From a bacterium (GTDB lineage Bacteria; Chlamydiota; Chlamydiia; Chlamydiales; SM23-39): 8,170 nt of DNA. The notes below the pieces were generated by a model that saw only the letters and a program-made list of their open reading frames with translations, was not told the origin of the DNA and made no database searches. Below, piece after piece: positions 1 through 6,167 of the stretch. Position numbers and translations under genes: made by a program. The stretch covers positions 1 to 8,170 of the forward strand of contig JAKAFF010000053.1 in assembly GCA_021818045.1 (NCBI GenBank), read 5' to 3'. Each line of letters begins with the position of its first letter. Position 1 is the first letter of the stretch.

Positions 1-7
1 TCTGTTC

Positions 8-170
8 TGTACACAAATGAGTTCAAAAGTGGGATTTTCGGCTGCGCCAAAGCGGCGTAATTTACCTATCGTAAGTGACCCTATATTTTTAATATTGGGT
101 CACTTACGATAGATAAATTCCACTAGCTTTCGCGTTGCCCAAAACTAACTTTTGAATTCATTTGTGTATA
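8..170 (-). mobile_element. 163-bp palindromic MITE, copy A (inverted relative to copies B and C)
   Basis: This non-coding element has terminal inverted repeats (ends of the form TACACAAATG...CATTTGTGTA) and an inner perfect 16-bp inverted repeat (66-81 pairing with 97-112) around an AT-rich loop. Its reverse complement differs from the copy at 7803-7965 at only about 7 positions, and both are exactly 163 bp including flanking dinucleotides. The right flank is TA (169-170). The left flank is TG (8-9), probably a mutated TA. The element supplies the last 15 codons and the stop of tag. No transposase is encoded, so mobilisation must have been in trans. Confidence 0.88.
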
Positions 171-731
171 CGACTGCGCACAGGGACAATCGGCTAAATG
201 ATCATCTACAAGACCTACCGCTTGCATGAAAGCGTACATAATGGTGGAACCCACAAAAGTCATTCCCCGTTTTTTCAGATCTTTAGACAAAGCATCGCTG
301 ATAGATGTAGATGCAGGAATGTCTTTGAGAGACTTTCGTCGATTCACAATCGGTTTGTGGCCGACAAAACCCCACACATAATTGGAGAATGACCCAAACT
401 CTCGTTGAATTTGTAAAAACGCAATCGCATTGCGACGCGCGGCGAAAATCTTCAATCGATTGCGGATTAAATGCGGATTTTGCAGTAGCTGATTTAACTC
501 TTGATCGCTCATATTAGCCACTTTAACAGGATCAAAATGGTAAAAGACACGCCTATAAGCCTCTCGTTTTTTTAGTACCGTCTCCCAACTTAAGCCCGCC
601 TGAGCCCCTTCGAGAATCAGCAACTCAAATAGACGCTGATCGTCATAAACAGGAATCCCCCACTCTTGATCGTGATATTCAGCATAGAAGTTCTTACCAG
701 ATCCAAAACAGCGCTTAAAGGGTGTCTTCAT
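123..731 (-). CDS. tag: DNA-3-methyladenine glycosylase I (Tag) with a transposon-derived C-terminal tail
   Basis: This is a base-excision repair enzyme that removes 3-methyladenine from alkylated DNA in the cytoplasm. The family signature is clear: YHDQEWG (19-25), the LEGAQAGLSW block (40-49) with the catalytic-type Glu at residue 41, SDALSKDLKKRG (145-156) and FVGSTIMYAFMQA (159-171). The zinc snap of Tag proteins is present as Cys8, His20, His178 and Cys182. The protein is 202 residues, against 187 for E. coli Tag. The excess is the final 15 residues, from Tyr188 to Ser202, which are read from the mobile element at 8-170. Without the element the frame would stop at a TAG directly after Ser187. 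The tail lies after the zinc ligands, so activity is probably retained. I see no clear Shine-Dalgarno before the ATG, and a decayed transposase lies directly upstream. Confidence 0.93.
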   Translation of the reverse strand: MKTPFKRCFGSGKNFYAEYHDQEWGIPVYDDQRLFELLILEGAQAGLSWETVLKKREAYRRVFYHFDPVKVANMSDQELNQLLQNPHLIRNRLKIFAARRNAIAFLQIQREFGSFSNYVWGFVGHKPIVNRRKSLKDIPASTSISDALSKDLKKRGMTFVGSTIMYAFMQAVGLVDDHLADCPCAQSYTQMNSKVSFGQRES

Positions 732-737
732 CGATTG

Positions 738-1087
738 TTATATTTTGGCCGATTGTTGGTTCTTTTTGCAAGGGTGAGCCACTTGTTGACGTTCATCCCC
801 ATTTGCCGCCGTACTTGTCAGCGCTACGCTTGCAGTAACTTGTCCAATATGCCCTCTTCCGACCATCGTCCTAGCCATCTGTGTGCAACAGAACGAGAAC
901 CCCACTGTTCACCCTTAGGAACATCGCACCATCTCAATCCGGTAATCAGCACCCACAAAATTGTATTGCAGACGGGTCTCCAGGGTGTATGAGGATGCCC
1001 TTTACCTCTTTGTATAGGATCTGTCGGTAATAGTGCTGCGATCATGAGCCACTGGGTATCGGTCACCCCTTCAAATCTTCCTGCCAT
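738..1087 (-). pseudogene. IS5-type (DUF4096) transposase remnant with internal deletion
   Basis: The N-terminal part (1087 down to 824, 87 codons) reads as the helix-turn-helix region found at the start of IS5-type transposases: TDTQWLMIAALLP, RGKGHPHTPW, ILWVLITGLRWCDVP, then SVAHRWLGRWSEEGILDKLL. A good ribosome site (GGAGGG at 1093-1098) precedes its ATG. Reading stops at a TAG. A different frame from about 833 down to 738 then gives LTSTAANGDERQQV, which resembles a segment from the middle of the DDE catalytic domain in such transposases (recalled from family knowledge). The part joining them, including the first catalytic Asp, is missing. The simplest reading is an internal deletion with a frameshift, followed by loss of the 3' end, which abuts tag. 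It cannot make an active enzyme. I could not identify insertion sequence ends. Confidence 0.78.
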
Positions 1088-1161
1088 CGTATCCCTCCAA
1101 AAAAATCGGAAGGTATTTTACAGCACGGGAAATTAGGGTGCGAAAAATTTAATTTATACGC

Positions 1162-1190
1162 TCGACATTTTTCTTAAAGGGCATTATACA
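1162..1190 (+). promoter_or_regulatory. Predicted housekeeping-sigma promoter of the autotransporter gene
   Basis: A -35-like TCGACA (1162-1167) is separated by exactly 17 bp from a -10-like TATACA (1185-1190). The surroundings are AT-rich, and the expected start near 1197 gives a leader of about 30 bases before the ATG at 1228. The leader carries AAGAGG (1212-1217), 10 bases before the start codon. This is a sequence match only. Confidence 0.55.
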
Positions 1191-1227
1191 TGGAAGTTTA
1201 CTCTTTTTCTGAAGAGGCTAAGGCGCG

Positions 1228-3276
1228 ATGGCGAGACATTGTTTATCAGGTCGTTTCAGTATATTTTTCGGTGCATTGGCACTTTATTCCCTCTGTTCAG
1301 GATCTATGCATGGGATTTCATCCAACGGACCTCTTTACACAGGCATCTACGGAACGAATGCCATCTATTCTGTGGATCGGCAGACAGGCTCGACGACTCA
1401 GATAGCCATATGCCCAGGACCTGTTGGAGGTTATACAGATATTGCGCAGTTAAACAGCACAACAGCTTATGCCCTCAATGGTGGCGAGGGCAACATTTAC
1501 TCCATCAATTTACAAACCGGCGCAGGGCAGCGTGTCACATCTACTCCTCTTCCTGTTGTAGACCTCTTTGCAATCACTGTAGCCGATAGCTCTACAGCCT
1601 ACGTTGTGGACTATACCAGCCAGGATATCTATAGCGTTAATTTGCTCACAGGAACTCATGCTCTTTTGACAACACTTCCTGGAACTCCCGGACCCACAGA
1701 TATCGTCGTTGGGAACAACTCCACAGCCTATGTAACAGGCTATAATGACAATAATGTCTATGCCGTCAATCTCCAAACCGGCGCAGCGAAAATCGTGACG
1801 TCATCTCCCATTGGATCTCCAGGAATTCAGGGCATCACTTTGGCCAACAATACGACGGCCTATGTCTCTTGCGCTTATGGCGGAAAAGTTTATATGGTCG
1901 ATCTCACGACCGGAGTTTCTGTGCCTGTGTCTTTTATTTCTGGCGGTCCAGCTCTGACCAGTATGGCCATAGATAACACAACAGCTTATACGGTCAACAA
2001 CATCGCAGGGCAAATCTATGCGATCAATGTAAACAATGGCTCTTATGTCATACTGGCGAACATCAGCGCTGCTGATACATCAGGGCTCGTAGGAGCTGCG
2101 CTTCTCTTGCAGATGGGAGCTCCAGGTCTAAGCGGCAACGACCGTAAAGTGGCCGACTATCTCAATGCCAATGCCCCCCTGCCAACCGTCCGACTGCTGG
2201 CTTTGCTCACCGATGCCGAACTTCCGCCCGCTCTAATGTCAGTTGCTCCGACGCGCAATGCCCTATTGACCTACGCATCGCAAAACGCTCTTCTTGCCGC
2301 CAGCCAAGCACTTGCAGATCATGGACACCAAAAACGCTTTCATCGACAATCACAAACACCCAATCCCGTGGCTCTTCTGGCCGATGCCGCAGGTAGACTA
2401 CCCCAAACTCTCTGTCCGCAACAACCCTATACTGTATGGCTTGCTCCATTTGGCGAATACGCCCGTGAAAAAGAGCAGCACCAAACCCCAGCCTTCAGCA
2501 TGGGCCTAGGGGGTGCTATCGGAGCTTTTGAGTGGACTGGCCTGAAAAACAACGTCGTTGGATGCGCTGCTGCTTATGTCTATACCCACGTCCATGAAGA
2601 AACTGGAGCTGGGCAAGCCAACCTCAACCAAGGTTTTTTCACAACCTATGCAACTTTGAGCGCCAACAAGTGGTACTTCGATCTTGGAGCATGGGGGGGC
2701 TATTATCATTGCAACAATCAGCGCAGCATCTCCTTCCCAGGCGTAGACAATACCGCGCAATCGCATACGCATGGATGGCAAGCAGCCCCCCATTTCGAAG
2801 TGGGATATGATAACCTATGGATGAAGCAGGGCGATATCAACTGGTTTGGAATTGAGCCATTCCTCATGGCAGACTGGGTGGCAAATTGGGAAAAAGGATT
2901 TCAAGAAAGTGGGACAAGCAATTTTAACATGGGTCAAAAAGGACGATTTTGCTCTCTTCTCCGAGGGGAAAGCGGACTGCGTTTTCATGAAATCATTCGC
3001 TTCGATTGCGGCAAACTAATTTTGCGCGAAAAAGGTTCTTACGCCTATCAAAAAGCCTTCAATACAGGTAAGCTCACTGCATTTCTTTTAGGCTCTCCCG
3101 GCACCTTCACTGTGGAAACGCTCACGACAGCTCAAAATTTGGGCGTCTTTGAATTTTCCATGCTCTTTGTTTCTAACAACACAAAGGCACCGTCTGTCGA
3201 CCTGCGGTATCAAGGAGAATTCGGCTCCCGGTATCAATCGCATCAAGGGATGATCGAGATTGCGCAATCTTTTTGA
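1228..3276 (+). CDS. Autotransporter with six-bladed beta-propeller passenger
   Basis: This 682-residue protein is predicted to be secreted and anchored in the outer membrane. Residues 1-29 form a signal peptide (Arg3, His4 and Arg9, then a hydrophobic stretch 10-22, with small residues around 24-29). Residues about 35-280 carry six repeats of 42-44 residues with the core pattern TAYV...IYxVNLxTG. The IYxV tyrosines fall at 47, 91, 135, 178, 222 and 264, as expected for a YncE/NHL-like six-bladed propeller. A helical linker (about 284-390) includes NDRKVADYLNANAP and NALLTYASQNALLAASQAL. Residues about 400-682 look like an autotransporter beta-barrel: alternating aromatic and polar strands ending in IEIAQSF, with the terminal Phe typical of BAM substrates. 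The frame has an upstream stop at 1219-1221, so ATG 1228 is the first available start. No protease motif is seen, and an adhesion or binding role is only inference. The gene converges on the pseudogene ending at 3312. Confidence 0.85.
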   Translation: MARHCLSGRFSIFFGALALYSLCSGSMHGISSNGPLYTGIYGTNAIYSVDRQTGSTTQIAICPGPVGGYTDIAQLNSTTAYALNGGEGNIYSINLQTGAGQRVTSTPLPVVDLFAITVADSSTAYVVDYTSQDIYSVNLLTGTHALLTTLPGTPGPTDIVVGNNSTAYVTGYNDNNVYAVNLQTGAAKIVTSSPIGSPGIQGITLANNTTAYVSCAYGGKVYMVDLTTGVSVPVSFISGGPALTSMAIDNTTAYTVNNIAGQIYAINVNNGSYVILANISAADTSGLVGAALLLQMGAPGLSGNDRKVADYLNANAPLPTVRLLALLTDAELPPALMSVAPTRNALLTYASQNALLAASQALADHGHQKRFHRQSQTPNPVALLADAAGRLPQTLCPQQPYTVWLAPFGEYAREKEQHQTPAFSMGLGGAIGAFEWTGLKNNVVGCAAAYVYTHVHEETGAGQANLNQGFFTTYATLSANKWYFDLGAWGGYYHCNNQRSISFPGVDNTAQSHTHGWQAAPHFEVGYDNLWMKQGDINWFGIEPFLMADWVANWEKGFQESGTSNFNMGQKGRFCSLLRGESGLRFHEIIRFDCGKLILREKGSYAYQKAFNTGKLTAFLLGSPGTFTVETLTTAQNLGVFEFSMLFVSNNTKAPSVDLRYQGEFGSRYQSHQGMIEIAQSF

Positions 3277-3311
3277 TGCCGATTCGGCCAGCCCTGCGCA
3301 CGAAAGCCGGT

Positions 3312-3906
3312 TCAAAAAAATCTCGGTTTATAAGCTATGCTTGAGGATTTGGCCCTGATAATTGAAGAGACGAAAATGGCTGTTATACACAAATGAGTTC
3401 AAAAGTTGGTTTTGGGCAACGCGAAAGCTGGCGGAATTTATCTATCGTAAGTGACCCAATATTAAAAATATAGGGTGACTTACGATAAGTAAATTGCGCC
3501 GCTTTGGCGCAGCCGAAAATCCAACTTTTGAACTCATTTGTGTATAACTCGTTTTGTTCCTGACAAAGAGCTTTCAGTTTTTCAGCAGGCGTGATGGACG
3601 CCTCTATCAGAAGCTCTAACCAATACCCGTCTCTTCAAGCTCTTGCAGCGCGCTTTCCATTTTTGACGTAACCTCAGCCCCTGATCTCGCGCGTTTTGCC
3701 TCCCTGTATTGAGCACCTACAGAGGTCCCACTACGCAAAATTTGCTTTCCAATCACTTGCGCCTCTACCGCCTCAGGAAGAGACTTATAGAGACGGATAA
3801 TGCGAAGTGCAAAATCCTTAGTTCTGATGCTTAAATCTTTGGAAGGAAAGTCAGAAGGAGGAAGGCAAAATGCAGAAGCAACTTCACTCCTTTCTGCCTT
3901 CTGCAT
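3312..3906 (-). pseudogene. Four-helix-bundle (23S rRNA intervening-sequence/S23-type) protein gene, broken by a frameshift and a MITE
   Basis: The intact part (3906-3616) encodes KDLSIRTKDFALRIIRLY, VIGKQILRSGTSVGAQYREA and ALQELEET, diagnostic of the small four-helix-bundle family first noticed in rRNA intervening sequences. Its molecular role is unknown. The frame then stops at TAG (3618-3616), because one T is missing near 3625. Adding one base gives the expected YWLELLIEASITPAEKLKAL continuation and runs to 3547. There a 163-bp element (3384-3546) interrupts it. On the far side, from 3383, the same frame reads TAIFVSSIIRAKS and ends at TGA (3314-3312), which is the family's usual ending. 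Removing the element with one TA joins GAG TTA ACA GCC (Glu-Leu-Thr-Ala) in frame. The reconstructed product is about 144 residues from the ATG at 3906, or roughly 120 without the unusual repeat-derived N-terminus. Confidence 0.85.
3384..3546 (+). mobile_element. 163-bp palindromic MITE, copy B, inside the four-helix-bundle gene
   Basis: This is a full-length copy in the same orientation as the one at 7803-7965, with about 6 differences between them. The terminal 25 bp are perfect inverted repeats (TATACACAAATG... and ...CATTTGTGTATA). The inner stem 3442-3457 pairs with 3473-3488, with one G/C mismatch plus one end mismatch. The two halves are imperfectly complementary throughout, so a single strand can fold into one hairpin of about 75 bp. 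The right arm also holds a small local hairpin, GCGCC-GCTTT-GGCGC. TA flanks both sides, and the interrupted gene shows that exactly one TA was duplicated, giving a 159-bp core. Confidence 0.92.
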
Positions 3907-3919
3907 TCCTACTTCTGCC
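3854..3919. repeat. Heptad repeats in inverted orientation at the 5' end of the four-helix-bundle gene
   Basis: Positions 3892-3919 hold four consecutive 7-mers: TTCTGCC, TTCTGCA, TTCCTAC and TTCTGCC. Positions 3854-3881 hold opposite-strand relatives in the same 7-bp register: GAAGGAG, GAAGGCA, AAATGCA and GAAGCAA. The two blocks can pair (TGCAGAAG at 3871-3878 with CTTCTGCA at 3898-3905). The region contains the predicted start codon at 3906 and encodes the atypical first residues of the pseudogene. It also lies just downstream of tRNA-Leu, so a hairpin here could affect the tRNA transcript's 3' end. Confidence 0.6.
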
Positions 3920-3926
3920 TTGGTTT

Positions 3927-4010
3927 TGCCGGTGACCGGACTCGAACCAGCACCTTATTGCTAAGAGTAGATTTTGAGTCTACCGCGTCTACCAATTTCG
4001 CCACACCGGC
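3927..4010 (-). tRNA. tRNA-Leu, anticodon CAA
   Basis: Read on the minus strand from 4010, this 84-nt gene has a 7-bp acceptor stem (GCCGGTG with CACCGGC), a leucine-type D arm (GCGAAATTGGTAGACGC), an anticodon stem GTAGA/TCTAC enclosing CTCAAAA (anticodon CAA, reading UUG), a long class II variable arm (TCTTAGCAATAAGGTG), a T arm with GGTTCGAGTCC, and discriminator A at 3927. CCA is not encoded (the next bases are AAA), so it must be added enzymatically. Confidence 0.96.
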
Positions 4011-4023
4011 AGATGTGAGGCTC

Positions 4024-4052
4024 TCTATACACAAATGAGTTCAAAAGTTGAA
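4024..4052 (-). promoter_or_regulatory. Possible tRNA-Leu promoter built from the collapsed MITE
   Basis: On the minus strand, TTCAAC (4052-4047) and TATAGA (4029-4024) lie 17 bp apart. The -10-like box ends 13 bases before the tRNA 5' end. Both boxes lie wholly or mostly within the 41-bp repeat remnant, and the -35-like box spans its deletion junction. The match to consensus is weak, especially at -35. Confidence 0.25.
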
Positions 4053-4066
4053 TTCATTTGCGTATA
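4026..4066 (+). mobile_element. 41-bp deletion derivative of the MITE
   Basis: This copy consists of the left 25 bp of the element joined directly to its last 16 bp (AATTCATTTGCGTATA), lacking the central 122 bp. The junction lies at TTG, present in both arms at the appropriate place, consistent with deletion by short homology or replication slippage across the palindrome. TA flanks are kept on both sides. It sits between tRNA-Leu and the 3' end of the lipoprotein gene. Confidence 0.88.
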
Positions 4067-4090
4067 CTCTAACAAACACCCCTTTTTGCT

Positions 4091-4945
4091 TCAAGAGCGC
4101 GCGTACCCTTTGTTCGCTTTCCCCCACTCATACACTACGCGCTCCTTCCCCTCCCGATCATAACGCACCTGCACCGACAAATAGGGATGCGGATGCCGAT
4201 TGTCAAAATCTCTTCCTTCCCCTTTTTGATAAAGCTTAATAAAAATTTCTTTGTTAAACCAAGGCTGAATCGCAAGATCCGTTTTTTCAAACCTCTTAAA
4301 ATCAATACTTTCTTTGTCGTTTGGCGCATTTTCTTGGTAGTATTGCATAAGTAGCCCTGCAATTTCTTGCGGGCGATCTTCCATCCCTTGCACGTAAAAA
4401 TCTACCTCAGCCCCAATTTGGTGTTTGGAGACGCGATTTTCTTTGCTAAGATCCGAGTAGCTGTTGTGAATGGGACAGCGATGGCCACATGTGACGATCA
4501 CTCGATGGCCCGTCTTTTTTTGGAGATAGTTGAGAAGATCGATGAGCACAGGATAAACGCCTTCTTTGCCATGAATAATCGGAAGGCCATGACGGGTCGA
4601 TCCCTCACAATCCGCAATGGGCTCTGGGTGAGTGCCTGAGGTATCTACGTGGGGAGGATTCAGGGGACTGCCCTTACAGCGAAAAAACTCTTTTGTAATG
4701 CGGGGCAAATTGGTCTCCGATTCCCAAGGATAGGGATTGCGGGCAACCACAATCGGAGGAGCTATCGGATATAATACCTCGTCGTGATTGCGGTAAATCG
4801 GGTCGATCTTGCAATTGAGCCGCCTGAGTTTTTCCCTCTCAGATTGCTCCATCCGAGAGCATCCAACAAGAAGGACGAGCAAGAATATCGGCACTTTGCA
4901 TATAGTCCGGTTGATAGAGGCAATACATGGCATAAGGAACTTCAT
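4091..4945 (-). CDS. Predicted lipoprotein with peptidase M15-type (D-Ala-D-Ala peptidase-like) domain
   Basis: The 284-residue product starts with a hydrophobic signal ending in the lipobox LVGC (Cys29), so it should be lipid-anchored and face the periplasm. Residues about 128-185 match the pattern of zinc-dependent M15 peptidases: VYPVLIDLLNYLQKKTG, then VTCGHRCPIHN (conserved Gly-x-Arg), then SKHQIGAEVDFYV. In the last motif His175 and Asp182 correspond to the first two zinc ligands. A third ligand is likely His251 or His253 in HPHPYLS. M15 enzymes cut peptidoglycan peptides. Substrate and activity here are inference. The long segment 30-125 with Cys90 and Cys113 is unrecognised. The annotated ATG overlaps the kinase start head to head. 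An in-frame ATG 12 bases downstream (4933) is an alternative, and neither has a strong ribosome site. Confidence 0.8.
   Translation of the reverse strand: MKFLMPCIASINRTICKVPIFLLVLLVGCSRMEQSEREKLRRLNCKIDPIYRNHDEVLYPIAPPIVVARNPYPWESETNLPRITKEFFRCKGSPLNPPHVDTSGTHPEPIADCEGSTRHGLPIIHGKEGVYPVLIDLLNYLQKKTGHRVIVTCGHRCPIHNSYSDLSKENRVSKHQIGAEVDFYVQGMEDRPQEIAGLLMQYYQENAPNDKESIDFKRFEKTDLAIQPWFNKEIFIKLYQKGEGRDFDNRHPHPYLSVQVRYDREGKERVVYEWGKANKGYARS
4934..4938 (+). promoter_or_regulatory. Ribosome binding site that sets the kinase start
   Basis: AAGGA lies 5 bases before ATG 4944. An upstream in-frame ATG at 4809 would extend the protein by 45 residues, but that stretch reads antisense through the signal peptide of the lipoprotein gene, does not look kinase-like, and has no comparable site. 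The start at 4944 is therefore preferred. Confidence 0.75.
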
Positions 4946-6164
4946 GTCGGATCAGATTCTCCACCAGCTGCAAGAATCGGCGCAGCTTGCCCTCAATAGC
5001 CAGTCGGTCCAAGAAGGCGTGCAGCACCTTTCTCGCGCTTTTACCCTTTTCTCTGAAGAGGCAATTCGCCTTAAAAATGCTTATGCTAAGTTACAAGAGC
5101 GTTTCCAGACTGTCAATCAAGAATTGGGGCTAAAGGTGGCCGAATTGCAACGATTGACCCATTACTTGAATAATATTTTAACCCATATCTCCGATGCCAT
5201 TTTGTTCATAAACCTAGATGGCACAGTGAGTTTGATCAATAGCGCCGCCCAAAAATTATTGAAAGTCAAACCGGAAGGAGTCTTATTTAGAAAATTTTGG
5301 GATAGTTTTGCAGATGATGCTTTTGGCTTTGCGATGCGAGAGTCTTTAAAGTTCGGGATTGCTCACAGGCTGATTTATCGCAATGAGATGGAGATCTCTA
5401 CGACGTTTATTTACGAGGGCGCCAAATTGTACCATGGCATGATCGTCGTCTTAAGAGACATGAGTGAAAAGCAAAGATTGCAGCTGGTGGCAAATCGCAA
5501 TGATAGAATGAAGGAGCTCGGAGAGATCGCAGCAACTGTGGCACACGAGATTCGCAATCCTTTGGGAGGCATCAGAGGGTACGCCTCTTTACTATATAGA
5601 GACTTAAGCCATAATCCAGGGCTGCAGGAGATGGCAAGCTACATCATCGAGGGCACGAAGTCTTTGGAAACCATTGTCAATGCGATTTTGCACTACTCAA
5701 AACCCATCCAAATTCAACCGCAAACGGTAGATATGGGGGAGTTTTTACGACAAGTGGGCAAGTTTGTGAAAGTAGACCCGGCGTTCCCCGCCAATGTCAA
5801 GCTCTCCTTGCACATTCCTGAAACGCCTTTACTGGCCCCCGTCGATCCGGGAGCGTTAAAATCCGCACTCCTCAATCTGATATTCAATGCTTTCCAGGCC
5901 ATGAGTAGGGGCGGCCAATTAGCGATCTCGTTATTCCAAAGAGAGGCCAAATGCCAAATCGATGTGAGCGACACAGGGGTTGGGATCGCTCCAGATCTGT
6001 TGGTGCATCTCTTTTCTCCCTTCTTCACCACCAAAAAGATGGGCAATGGACTTGGGTTAGTCGAGGCACAAAAAATTGTGCAGGCCCATTTTGGAACGAT
6101 CGATGTGCGCTCTCAAGTAGATGTGGGAACGACATTTACAATCACATTGCCACTAAAAAGGTAG
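4944..6164 (+). CDS. ctcB: Cytoplasmic PAS-domain sensor histidine kinase, CtcB-like (NtrB family)
   Basis: This 406-residue kinase has no membrane segment. Residues about 1-75 are helical, with a probable coiled coil (AIRLKNAYAKLQERFQ onward). Residues about 76-175 form a PAS domain beginning ILTHISDAILFINLDGTV and ending GMIVVLRDMSEKQ. The H box is IAATVAHEIRNPLGG with phospho-acceptor His201. The ATPase domain shows the N box LLNLIFNAFQAM (Asn315), the G1 box DTGVGIAPD (from Asp343), the F box FSPFFTTKK and the G2 box GNGLGL (367-372). It should autophosphorylate and pass the phosphate to the regulator encoded 3 bases downstream. The architecture matches chlamydial CtcB. The signal sensed is unknown, and the soluble form points to an internal cue. 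Its promoter must lie inside the divergent lipoprotein gene. A TATAGT at 4901-4906 is a weak -10 candidate. Confidence 0.9.
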   Translation: MSDQILHQLQESAQLALNSQSVQEGVQHLSRAFTLFSEEAIRLKNAYAKLQERFQTVNQELGLKVAELQRLTHYLNNILTHISDAILFINLDGTVSLINSAAQKLLKVKPEGVLFRKFWDSFADDAFGFAMRESLKFGIAHRLIYRNEMEISTTFIYEGAKLYHGMIVVLRDMSEKQRLQLVANRNDRMKELGEIAATVAHEIRNPLGGIRGYASLLYRDLSHNPGLQEMASYIIEGTKSLETIVNAILHYSKPIQIQPQTVDMGEFLRQVGKFVKVDPAFPANVKLSLHIPETPLLAPVDPGALKSALLNLIFNAFQAMSRGGQLAISLFQREAKCQIDVSDTGVGIAPDLLVHLFSPFFTTKKMGNGLGLVEAQKIVQAHFGTIDVRSQVDVGTTFTITLPLKR

Positions 6165-6167
6165 CTT

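Noticed and set aside
757..771. Possible sigma-54 promoter (TTGGTTCTTTTTGCA)
   Set aside because: The GG and GC elements are 8 bp apart instead of 10, no plus-strand gene follows, and it lies in decayed transposase DNA.
666..992. 108-codon plus-strand frame
   Set aside because: Antisense to tag and the transposase remnant, with no coding character or ribosome site.
3278..3288. GCCGA-T-TCGGC hairpin after the autotransporter as a terminator
   Set aside because: The one-base loop is too tight and no T run follows on the plus strand.
3384..3546. Open frame through the MITE as a domestic coding exon of the four-helix-bundle gene
   Set aside because: It is open only after correcting the upstream frameshift, and the family ending resumes beyond the element, so this is interruption rather than fusion.
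4809..4943. N-terminal extension of the kinase from an upstream ATG
   Set aside because: The 45 extra residues are antisense to the lipoprotein signal peptide, and the ATG at 4944 has a good ribosome site.
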